From contig JANQQL010000015.1 of the NCBI GenBank assembly GCA_028289345.1, positions 310,001-374,000 of the forward strand: a stretch of DNA of 64,000 nt, given 5' to 3'. This DNA is from Planctomycetota bacterium (lineage in GTDB: Bacteria; Planctomycetota; B15-G4; SIAN01). The notes under the pieces were generated by a model, which worked only from the letters and a program-made list of their open reading frames with translations, made no database searches and was not told where the DNA came from. Shown piece by piece: positions 16,032 through 23,939 of this stretch (its first letter is position 1; each line of letters opens with the position of its first letter). Made by a program: the position numbers and the translations under genes.

Positions 16032-18822
16032 CCCGCAGCGGTTTTCCCGTCTCGAGCAGCTCTTTCATGAAGCTCGAAAGCTCCCCGAAAAGGACCGAAC
16101 TGCCTTCTTTGCACGAGAGTGTTGCGGGGACTCGGCTTTGGTCTCCGAACTCAAAAGCTTACTGGACCATGCCGGATCGGATGCTGAGTTCATTCAACAA
16201 CAGGAGCGAGCGGCCGCCGAAGTCGCCAGCCTGCTGCTCCGGCCATCGACTCTCGATCGCTTGCAAGGGCAACAAATTGGCCCGTTTCGCATTCGCCGTT
16301 TTCTTGCCGCAGGCGGCATGGGAGTCGTGTACGAAGCCGAGCAGGAGCAACCACAGCGTGTTGTCGCCCTCAAGCTATTGCGCCAGCGTATCGCCAACCA
16401 TTCGGCTCATCGACGCTTCCAGAACGAAATCGAGGTCTTGGGCCGGCTCAATCATCCTGGGATCGCCCAGATCTACCAGGCCGGCGTTCACGAAGTCGAA
16501 GTCGATGACGGGCCCAAGCTCCACGTTCCCTATTTTGCGATGGAGCTGGTGGATGGAGCCCGCTGCCTCACTGAGCACGTCCTCGCGGAGGGACTTTCGT
16601 TTCGTGCAATCATCGAACTTATGGTCGAGGTGTGCGATGCGGTCCATTACGGGCACACCCAGGGGTTTGTCCATCGGGACCTGAAGCCGGCCAACCTCTT
16701 GGTTGGAAAAGGTGGTAAGCCGCGAGTCATCGACTTCGGAGTCGCCCGGGCGATCGACTCAGAACAGACTCTTCCCTCGGCAACGGAAACAGGCAAGGTC
16801 GTCGGCACCGTCCGCTACATGAGCCCGGAGCAATGGGACCCCGAGCGTGCAATCGACGGCCGGAGCGACGTGTTCTCCCTGGGGACCATTCTATTCGAGC
16901 TGTTGGCCGGGCAGCTCCCGTACGAAGTGCCCAGCGACAGTCCCTACCAAGCCGCCGTGGCGATTCGGGAATTGGTGCCACGGCGCCCCTCGGAGCTGAA
17001 GCAAGAACTTCGTGGTGACCTGGAAGTCATCTTGATGAAGTGCCTGGAGAAAGATCCGGCGCAGCGCTACGAGTCCGCCCAAGCCCTCGCCCAAGACTTG
17101 CGCTGCTGGCTCGAGGACCGGCCGATCCTCGCGCGAACTCCAGGATTTCTCGAGCAGGCGTTTCGCCTGGTGCGAAGGCACCGAGCCGCGGCCGCTCTGG
17201 CTTTGCTGTTCTTGCTGGCGCTCGTCGGCGGACTTGCGGGAACATCCGTCGGCTACCTTCGAGCTCTCGAAGCCGAGGAAATCGCCCGGAACCGCGAGGC
17301 GGAGGCGACCGAACTTCGCGCCGCCGAGGCAACACAGCGCTTGAAGGTTCAGGAAGCCCTTGATCTTGCGCTGCTCGAAACTCAACGCGCGGAGAAGCTG
17401 ACAGGCTTCCTCACCCAAATGATCTCGTCGCCGCGACCCGATCGCGGCGGGTACGACATGCGTCTCGTGGACCTTCTGACGGAGATCGAAGAACGACTGT
17501 CGGAAGCGCTTCCCGAGTCTCCCAACGAACAGGTAACCGTCTTGATGATCCTGGCGCACACCCACGAGACCCTTGGCGACTTCCCCAAATCCGAAAGGAA
17601 CTATCGCGCGGCCCTTGCTCTTCTCGAACAGCACTTTCCTCGAGACTCACGAATCGGGAGAGCACTCGTAGGAATCAGCAACTCGCTGCACTTCTCCCAT
17701 CGCATCGAAGAAAGTCGTGACCTCGCCCTTCAAACCCGTGCGCGTCTGCAATCCACGGGGCAATTGTCTGCTGACCTGGACATGATGATTGCCCGCTCGC
17801 TGGCCGCGTCCTATGCCAAACTCGACCAGTTCTCGGAATGCGATCGCGAGCTGTCCCGGGGAATGAAACTTCTTGACCAGGTCACGGAAGCCCCTCTCGA
17901 TCGAGGCTTTCCCTACTTCACATTCACACTGCCCCGGTGTTTCCACGAACTGGCACTGCTGAACGTGAAAGCAGTTCTCTACGACAGACAAGGCTTTCCA
18001 GAGAAAGTCGTCGACACGACCTACCAACAGCTCGAGATGTTAGGCGACTGCGACTTCGGCGATGACTCCCTTGCACCCTACCTGCGATTCCGCCTCGCGA
18101 CAGCCCTGAGTGCCAGCAATCGCCCGAAGGAGGCGGAACCACACATCCGTCAGGCCTTGGCAGAAATGAAGGGGCTCTATGGTGGCAAGCATTCCCTGGT
18201 ATTGAGCAGCCAGCGATTCCTCGGACAGCTCCTGTTCGAGTCACTGAACAAACCGGGTGAAGCCGTGAACGTTCTCCAAGAATGCTGGGCGATGCAAAGA
18301 GAGGCGTTCGGCGATTTCGAACGGGACACACTATTGGCGCAAGCATCTCTGGGAGCCGCGATGGTTCGACATGGCTCGTCCCTGGAAGGCCGATCGGGCT
18401 TGAGCATCCTCGAAGAGAGTTTCGATCTCTTCTGTGATTTCTATGGGATCGCAGACAGCGGGGCTTTGGTGATCGCTCGCCGAGTCCTCGACAGCCTTTT
18501 TGAGGCTCGGGAACTCGACTCGTTCGACGAGCTCACCGAGCGCCTGATCGACGTTGAACCGAGTACCACAATCGCCGCGATTGAGCGGTGTCATGCTCTG
18601 ATCCTCGCAGCACGGCACACCCGAGCGCAAGGAAAGTTCGAGGAGGCCCACTCAATCTTGCAGAATCTCCGAATCGCCAGTGAGCAACGCTGGGGCACCG
18701 ATCATCCCACCAACCTAGACGTGTACTACTCTCTGGCGAACCTGTATGGCCGATGGGGGAAGCTGGCCGAGCAAACAGAGATGTTGTCCCAAGCGGCGGC
18801 TCTCAAGCAACGATTGAGATGA
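16024..18822 (+). CDS. Membrane Ser/Thr protein kinase with TPR-like periplasmic region
   Basis: A 932-residue Hanks-type kinase. Domains in order: a short N-terminal domain (1-85) typical of this group; a kinase domain (about 86-365) with FLAAGGMGVVYEAE, the catalytic lysine in VALKLL, HRDLKPANLL, DFGVAR and MSPEQW; one membrane helix (about 389-412, AALALLFLLALVGGLAGTSV); a coiled coil; then TPR-like helical repeats to the end, including QVTVLMILAHTHETLGDFPK. It overlaps the upstream ECF sigma gene by 8 bp, so the two are translationally coupled. The kinase probably phosphorylates the sigma factor or its regulator (inference from known ECF-STK pairs). All catalytic residues look intact. Confidence 0.93.
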   Translation: MHDPQRFSRLEQLFHEARKLPEKDRTAFFARECCGDSALVSELKSLLDHAGSDAEFIQQQERAAAEVASLLLRPSTLDRLQGQQIGPFRIRRFLAAGGMGVVYEAEQEQPQRVVALKLLRQRIANHSAHRRFQNEIEVLGRLNHPGIAQIYQAGVHEVEVDDGPKLHVPYFAMELVDGARCLTEHVLAEGLSFRAIIELMVEVCDAVHYGHTQGFVHRDLKPANLLVGKGGKPRVIDFGVARAIDSEQTLPSATETGKVVGTVRYMSPEQWDPERAIDGRSDVFSLGTILFELLAGQLPYEVPSDSPYQAAVAIRELVPRRPSELKQELRGDLEVILMKCLEKDPAQRYESAQALAQDLRCWLEDRPILARTPGFLEQAFRLVRRHRAAAALALLFLLALVGGLAGTSVGYLRALEAEEIARNREAEATELRAAEATQRLKVQEALDLALLETQRAEKLTGFLTQMISSPRPDRGGYDMRLVDLLTEIEERLSEALPESPNEQVTVLMILAHTHETLGDFPKSERNYRAALALLEQHFPRDSRIGRALVGISNSLHFSHRIEESRDLALQTRARLQSTGQLSADLDMMIARSLAASYAKLDQFSECDRELSRGMKLLDQVTEAPLDRGFPYFTFTLPRCFHELALLNVKAVLYDRQGFPEKVVDTTYQQLEMLGDCDFGDDSLAPYLRFRLATALSASNRPKEAEPHIRQALAEMKGLYGGKHSLVLSSQRFLGQLLFESLNKPGEAVNVLQECWAMQREAFGDFERDTLLAQASLGAAMVRHGSSLEGRSGLSILEESFDLFCDFYGIADSGALVIARRVLDSLFEARELDSFDELTERLIDVEPSTTIAAIERCHALILAARHTRAQGKFEEAHSILQNLRIASEQRWGTDHPTNLDVYYSLANLYGRWGKLAEQTEMLSQAAALKQRLR

Positions 18823-18885
18823 GGATCCGGAAGGGATTCAGGATCCACCCGAGTCCAGTCGATGGTCCAGGAAAGGAGCATTGTC

Positions 18886-19899
18886 ATGTTCGGAACCGTC
18901 GTCCTGTGGTTGGCCTGCCAGGCAGACATCCAACACGAGTACGCTGCGATGTTGGACGCTTGTCGGGAGCGGGAGTCTGTTTCTCGGAGTCGCCATCTCG
19001 AGTTCTTCACCCTGTGGTTCTCGGGAGACCGCGTCGTCGCTGCCAACGCGGTGGATCTCCATTTCTCCGGAAGCAACGAAAAGTGGCTGCACCGCCACGA
19101 AGAGATCGAGACAGGTTCCCCTGAGTCTCGATGCGAATACTGGAACCACGAAAGAGCTTGGGAGAAGTTCGGCGAACTTCAGGACACGGTTCGGCCGATC
19201 ATTCGAGTCCTGACCCAAGACCAGACCTTGGGGCTGGATCCGTTTCGAGGAAGGCCGCGGCTGTGGTGGGGTCAACGCCGCTCTCACCACGACCACAGCT
19301 GGGTTCGGTCGACGGCCACCGCGGGACTCGCCACCGGGCTTGTTCAATCCGAGCGGTGGCTCAGCACGGAGCTCGAGCGCAGAGAACCAGTCGATGCCGA
19401 AATCTCCGGCCAACACTCCTCGGTCCTCCTGAAGACAACGCCATCGAGTTCCTCTTGTCTTCGAGTCTCCTGTGATCGACAGCAGTCCTATCTCCCCATC
19501 ACACTGGAGCGATGGTCTCAGTCCCCAGGAAAAGGACTGGAGAAATCGGACCTCGGACGCCTCGTCTTTCGTGTCTCCGTCCTGGCCTCGGAGAAACAAT
19601 GCGGAGTTTGGTTCCCCACCGAGTCTCGCTTGCAATCGAGCTACGGTCTTGGAGAGACCAGAGCCTGGAGTCGCATCGCCAAAGATGCCAATCCGACGAC
19701 TTTCGACGCAGAGGGCCTTCCTCTCGAGATCGCCGCGGTCCATGGTGCCGCTCTGGTCATGGACGACCAGGGTTCGGATTGGGTAGAGATGGGTGATCCG
19801 ACGCTTTGCGAGGAGACTCTCTCTGCCATGCAAGAGTGTGGCGGACTGAGAGACGAATCCGCGGAATCATTCAAGGACACCCAGCCGCCATCTCGTTGA
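18886..19899 (+). CDS. Hypothetical protein following the sigma/kinase pair
   Basis: A 337-residue protein that I do not recognise. The start ATG at 18886 has AAAGGAG seven bases upstream; an in-frame ATG at 18862 lacks one. The N-terminus MFGTVVLWLACQADIQHEY is mildly hydrophobic and might be a short signal or anchor. The rest is mixed, with several Trp and Cys residues and no repeat or catalytic motif. It lies 63 bp after the kinase on the same strand, so it may be co-transcribed and the output or partner of that signalling pair. Coding is supported by the ribosome-binding site and a frame open over 1 kb. Confidence 0.65.
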   Translation: MFGTVVLWLACQADIQHEYAAMLDACRERESVSRSRHLEFFTLWFSGDRVVAANAVDLHFSGSNEKWLHRHEEIETGSPESRCEYWNHERAWEKFGELQDTVRPIIRVLTQDQTLGLDPFRGRPRLWWGQRRSHHDHSWVRSTATAGLATGLVQSERWLSTELERREPVDAEISGQHSSVLLKTTPSSSSCLRVSCDRQQSYLPITLERWSQSPGKGLEKSDLGRLVFRVSVLASEKQCGVWFPTESRLQSSYGLGETRAWSRIAKDANPTTFDAEGLPLEIAAVHGAALVMDDQGSDWVEMGDPTLCEETLSAMQECGGLRDESAESFKDTQPPSR

Positions 19900-20117
19900 A
19901 GGAGCCCTGGTCCATTCGGTCCGGTCAACGGCACACACCTGGCTCGGGATATCCCGCAGGGAAGCGAGTCTTCTATGAGTGCCGCTCGTGCGGAACGGCG
20001 GTCCCCACGCTGCCCACGGATTCCACCTCGTATCACTCTGACAACATCCGCATCGATTTCGACGACGGCCGGGTCTCGGTCCGTGATGAAGAACAGTTTC
20101 AGGTCTTCTCCGAATAA
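19896..20117 (+). CDS. Small CxxC protein, degenerate zinc-ribbon-like
   Basis: A 73-residue frame ending KRVFYECRSCGTAVPTLPTD, then NIRIDFDDGRVSVRDEEQ. This resembles a family of small bacterial proteins with a CxxC, a second CxCGN pair and an IxIDxDxGRxxVxD tail. Here only the first Cys pair is kept; the second is replaced by SYHSDN. The start is uncertain: TTG at 19896 overlaps the preceding stop (TTGA), suggesting coupling, but there is no good Shine-Dalgarno. It could be a working small gene or a decaying one. The C-terminal match to the small-protein family is from memory, not from a search. Confidence 0.45.
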   Translation: MKEPWSIRSGQRHTPGSGYPAGKRVFYECRSCGTAVPTLPTDSTSYHSDNIRIDFDDGRVSVRDEEQFQVFSE

Positions 20118-20522
20118 AACCCGAACTTCCGGCAAAGCCGGTGGCCGCTTCCGAGCGAGCCCGTCCAAGAGGCTTGCATTTCCTAACAATTGGGCAGGAT
20201 CGCAGATAACCTAGCAGTCCGGTGAAAGAATCCTTCGGCGCCCGATCGGATCTTTTCGTCTTCGCCCTCGAGCCCTCGACGAATCCACCGATTCGCCTGC
20301 GGTCCGACTCCTCGACGGAGACGAGAATCTCTCGATCGGCCATCCAAGGCCTTCTTCACCGGCCCGCGTGACGTTCCGCGAGGACCGCTCTCCCGTCTCA
20401 TCGTCACACGATGCGTCCCCGCAGAACCGCAATGAGAGTCTTCATTTTCTCGAAACCGGAGAACGTCGCCGCAACACTCACCCAAAGACATTCCCTCTTC
20501 CCTCCACCGGAGAGATCGAACC
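20118..20522. other. Intergenic region upstream of the ELWxxDGT gene
   Basis: About 405 bp. It contains one copy of the dispersed 150-bp repeat (20211-20360, listed separately). No other gene is seen. The promoter of the downstream gene should lie in 20360-20520. Confidence 0.4.
20211..20360 (-). repeat. Dispersed repeat copy A (inverted relative to copy B at 33191-33342)
   Basis: Read on the minus strand, this stretch aligns end to end with 33191-33342 on the plus strand at about three quarters identity by eye. Shared blocks include GATCGAG, CGTCTCCG, GCGAATCGGTGG (CGAATCGGTGG in B), CTCGAGGGCG, ATCGGGCG, CGAAGGA, TTCACCG/CTCACCG and CTGCTAG. There is one 3-nt gap. No transposase or terminal repeat is visible; the nature of the repeat is unknown. 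Confidence 0.6.
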
Positions 20523-23500
20523 ATGAATCTCGAGATCAGCCGAGTCGGAATCATGAAGTGTTTGTCTGGACATTGTTTGTGGATCACATGGACCCTCTTG
20601 TTTGCCTCGCCAGTGGTGCAAGGACAGAGTCTGGTTCGGGACATCAATACGACCCCGGACCCGACCATCCCGGAATCAATCCCCGGCTTCTTCCAGCCGA
20701 CCCTTGGATCCACGCTGTTCACCGCCACAAACTCCCAGGGACGCGAACTCTGGGTCAGTGACGGGACCACGTCGGGAACTTCACTCCTGAAAGACTTCTA
20801 CGAGGGCCCGACCTCCGGGATGGGATACGACTTCGCCACACTCCCGTCAGGCGAGGTACTGTTTTCCGCGACAACGGCGCAGGATGGGGCAGAGCTCTGG
20901 AAGTCGGACGGCACCCTCGCCGGAACTCTCATGGTCCGGAACATCGTTCCCGGACCCGTGGGCTCGTCACCGGACGAGATCACCGAGTTCCAGGGGCAGG
21001 TGTTTTTCTCCGCCGCGGATGCCAACCATGGCGAAGAACTGTGGAAGACCGACGGCACCGACGCGGGCACAGTCATGGTCAAGGACCTCAATCCCGGACC
21101 GGGTGGAAGCACGATCGGACCCATCGTAGTTTCGGGGAGCCACCTGTTCTTCGGCGCACTCCTCAGCGGCGGCTGGGAACTTTGGATGTCGGATGGCACC
21201 GAGCCAGGAACGGTCTCGGTCGCTAGCCTCCCCGACCAGCCGGCGAAACTCTTCGCCTTCCATGGCTCGGTCGTGTTCACCGTGGATGACCCGTTCTTCG
21301 ACGAAGAACTCTGGATCTCGGACGGCACCGCGGCGGGCACCGGGATGATCCTCGACATCACCGAAGGCAGCAGTCGTCCCACGCCATTGGGAGTCGCGGG
21401 CAATCTTCTTTTGTTCAGCGCAACCATCAATCACAGCGCCACCCAAGACTTCGAGGGCGAGGAACTTTGGGCCACCGACGGAACGGCGGCCGGCACGAGC
21501 ATGATCAACAGCCGGCCTGGGTTTCGCGATGTGGAGCCTTCGGTCGTTGGCATCGTTGGCAACCAGGTCCTGCTTGCCCTTAGCCAGACACCGGAAGGCC
21601 GAGAGTTATGGACCTCCGATGGGACCGCGGCAGGCACCCAGTTGTTGGCCGACATCTTCCCCGGCGGGCCGGGCTCGGTTCCCTCCACGGGAGTGATGCA
21701 CGGTGGCGATCTCTATTTCATCGCCGACAACGGAACCCAGGGGCGTGAGCTGTGGCGCACGGATGGCACGACAATTGGCACCCAGCTCGCTCTCGACATT
21801 GTTCCCGGCTCGGTTGGTTCAAACCCGGGTCAGCTCGCCAGCGATGGGAGCCTGTTCTATTTTGCGATGAACGACGGCGTCACCGGAAGCGAACCCTGGG
21901 TGAGTGACGGGACCGCCGCGGGAACCTTGCAACTTGCCGATGCGTTTGGCCCCGCGGTCAGCCTGAACTCGGACCCGGCCGACCTGATCCAGTACAAGAA
22001 CTCCGTGCTGTTCGAGGCCGACGATGCCATCCATGGCGAGGAACTTTGGATTTCGGACGGCTCCGAGGTCGGGACGCAGATGGTCACGGACCTCAATCCC
22101 GGTTCCGAGGGCTCATTCCCCAACAACATGATCGAGTGGAAGGGCCTCACGTGGTTCACCGCGAACGACGGAGTGAACGGTTACGAGCTGTGGACCACGG
22201 ACGGGACCGAGGCGGGAACACAGATGTTCTACGAGTTCCAACAAGGACTTTTGGGAGGCTCGCCCAGTCAGTTCACGCGACTCGACGACTTCTTGGTGTT
22301 CACGGCCGACGACGGCACCCACGGCGACGAAATCTGGGTCACGGACGGAACCGTCGCAGGCACCCAGATGCTGCTCGACGTGCGACCCGGATCGAGCGAT
22401 AGCTCCATCTTCTGGACCCATGCTCACCAAGACCACGTGTACTTCGCGGCCAACGACGGCACCCTCGGCAAGGAGCTCTACAAGACCGATGGCACTCCCG
22501 CGGGAACAGGATTGGTCAAGGACATCGCGCCCGGCTCCCCATCGGGCCTCCAGTCTCCCCTCTTCACCAGCTTCGACGGTGACCTTTTCTTCACCGCCAA
22601 CGATGGCAGCACCGGCGACGAACTGTGGCGGTCCGACGGGACCGAGGCCGGGACCCAGCTGTTCCTTGACCTGTGGCCCGGACCCGACAGCTCCCAAGCT
22701 CGCGGCGTCCAGGAAGTGAACGGGTGGGGCCTGTTCGCGGCGAACGACGGCGCGAACGGCTACGACCTGTGGCGAACGGATGGCACGGCGGCGAACACGA
22801 CCAAGTACTTTCCGCTGAGCAACGACGTGTATGGGGTGATCGACGCCGGCGATCGAGCGTACTTCATCGAGAACTCCTCTCAGGACATTCTTTGGAACAC
22901 CGATGGAACGGCGGCAAACACCCACGTGGTGGCTTCATTCGACTGGATCGACGGCGGCTCGACCGGCTCGATCGTGGTCCCCGGCTCCGGCGGACACTTG
23001 CTGTTCCGCGCAGACGACGGGATCTCGGGGCGGGAAGTCTGGTCCAGTGACGGGAGCCCCGCCAGCGCGAACTTGGCAGCCGACGTGGCCGTCGGTGGAG
23101 AGGAGTCGTTTCCCTACCACATCACCCGCGTCGGCGACAAGATCTTCTTCGTCGCCGACGACGCCGTGCACGGCCGCGAACTCCACGCCATCTCGATGGG
23201 CGACCTCGGCGAGTTCGTCAATGAGCCCTTGGGAACGGGATGCTCCAAGAGCGGTGGCGTGATTCCGCAGATTTCCACCGTCGGCGACCCCATCGCCAGC
23301 TCCCCGTTCGATCTTCGCCTGACCGATGCCGCCCCTCTGACCCGCACCTTCCTCTTGTTCTCCTTCGAACAAGAGTTCCTGAACTTCAAGGGCTGCACCC
23401 TCTACGTGAACTGGCCGTTCTACTGGGTCCCGTTCCAGACCGACGCCAACGGCGAGTTCAGCCTCAACCTCGAGTTCTTGCCCGAAGTTGCTGGCATTCC

Positions 23501-23579
23501 CCTCTACTTCCAGTTCGTGGTTCTCGATCCGGCAGGGATTGCGACGACCCCGGCGCAGGAGATGGTGGTGGGGTCCTAG
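20523..23579 (+). CDS. Secreted ELWxxDGT repeat protein
   Basis: A 1018-residue exported protein. The signal peptide is about residues 11-35 (CLWITWTLLFASPVVQGQ). It is followed by about 17-18 repeats of roughly 48 residues, each carrying a version of GxELWxSDGTxAGTxxxxDI; examples are ELWVSDGTTSGT, ELWKTDGTDAGT and ELWRSDGTEAGT. These repeats resemble beta-propeller blades. The last about 110 residues begin GTGCSKSGG and form a separate beta-rich domain like those at the C-terminus of many secreted planctomycete proteins. A start at 20553 (MKCLSG) is possible and would place the signal peptide more typically. The function is unknown; a surface or extracellular location is likely. Confidence 0.9.
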   Translation: MNLEISRVGIMKCLSGHCLWITWTLLFASPVVQGQSLVRDINTTPDPTIPESIPGFFQPTLGSTLFTATNSQGRELWVSDGTTSGTSLLKDFYEGPTSGMGYDFATLPSGEVLFSATTAQDGAELWKSDGTLAGTLMVRNIVPGPVGSSPDEITEFQGQVFFSAADANHGEELWKTDGTDAGTVMVKDLNPGPGGSTIGPIVVSGSHLFFGALLSGGWELWMSDGTEPGTVSVASLPDQPAKLFAFHGSVVFTVDDPFFDEELWISDGTAAGTGMILDITEGSSRPTPLGVAGNLLLFSATINHSATQDFEGEELWATDGTAAGTSMINSRPGFRDVEPSVVGIVGNQVLLALSQTPEGRELWTSDGTAAGTQLLADIFPGGPGSVPSTGVMHGGDLYFIADNGTQGRELWRTDGTTIGTQLALDIVPGSVGSNPGQLASDGSLFYFAMNDGVTGSEPWVSDGTAAGTLQLADAFGPAVSLNSDPADLIQYKNSVLFEADDAIHGEELWISDGSEVGTQMVTDLNPGSEGSFPNNMIEWKGLTWFTANDGVNGYELWTTDGTEAGTQMFYEFQQGLLGGSPSQFTRLDDFLVFTADDGTHGDEIWVTDGTVAGTQMLLDVRPGSSDSSIFWTHAHQDHVYFAANDGTLGKELYKTDGTPAGTGLVKDIAPGSPSGLQSPLFTSFDGDLFFTANDGSTGDELWRSDGTEAGTQLFLDLWPGPDSSQARGVQEVNGWGLFAANDGANGYDLWRTDGTAANTTKYFPLSNDVYGVIDAGDRAYFIENSSQDILWNTDGTAANTHVVASFDWIDGGSTGSIVVPGSGGHLLFRADDGISGREVWSSDGSPASANLAADVAVGGEESFPYHITRVGDKIFFVADDAVHGRELHAISMGDLGEFVNEPLGTGCSKSGGVIPQISTVGDPIASSPFDLRLTDAAPLTRTFLLFSFEQEFLNFKGCTLYVNWPFYWVPFQTDANGEFSLNLEFLPEVAGIPLYFQFVVLDPAGIATTPAQEMVVGS

Positions 23580-23939
23580 CGGCACAGCCCTCACCGAGCT
23601 TCGCGGTTTGATACCGGCCGCACCTGGGACAAACAACGAACGGGCCCGCTCTTCTCGAGCGGCGCCGTTTCTTTCTGTGGGTCGAGCAGGAGTCGTCACC
23701 TCCGCAAAGCGTTCGGCTCCAGCCCGGTGTGGGTCCCGGATTCGCACGGGTCCTCCGAGATGAGATTCACTCAGTTGTTGTCGCGAGGACGACGCGTCAC
23801 AATGCCACCAGGCCATGGGGCGACATATTGCCAATGGGACCCCATTCATCACTCCGTGGAACGACTCTTGACTGGTCTCAGAACTTGACGAGGGGTCTGT
23901 CGGCACTGAGCTTCCGCGGCACTCTTCTGGGAATGACAA
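23580..23939. other. Intergenic region upstream of the patatin gene
   Basis: 360 bp. It contains a terminator-like hairpin at its left (listed separately) and otherwise no recognisable gene. The promoter of the three-gene conflict locus is expected between about 23680 and 23930, but no clear elements were seen. Confidence 0.4.
23640..23676 (+). terminator. Probable terminator of the ELWxxDGT gene
   Basis: ACGGGCCCGCTC (23640-23651) can pair with GAGCGGCGCCGT (23657-23668), with two mismatches in the middle of the stem, a 5-nt loop and a following TTCTTTCT tract. It lies 60 bp after the stop codon. Confidence 0.55.
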
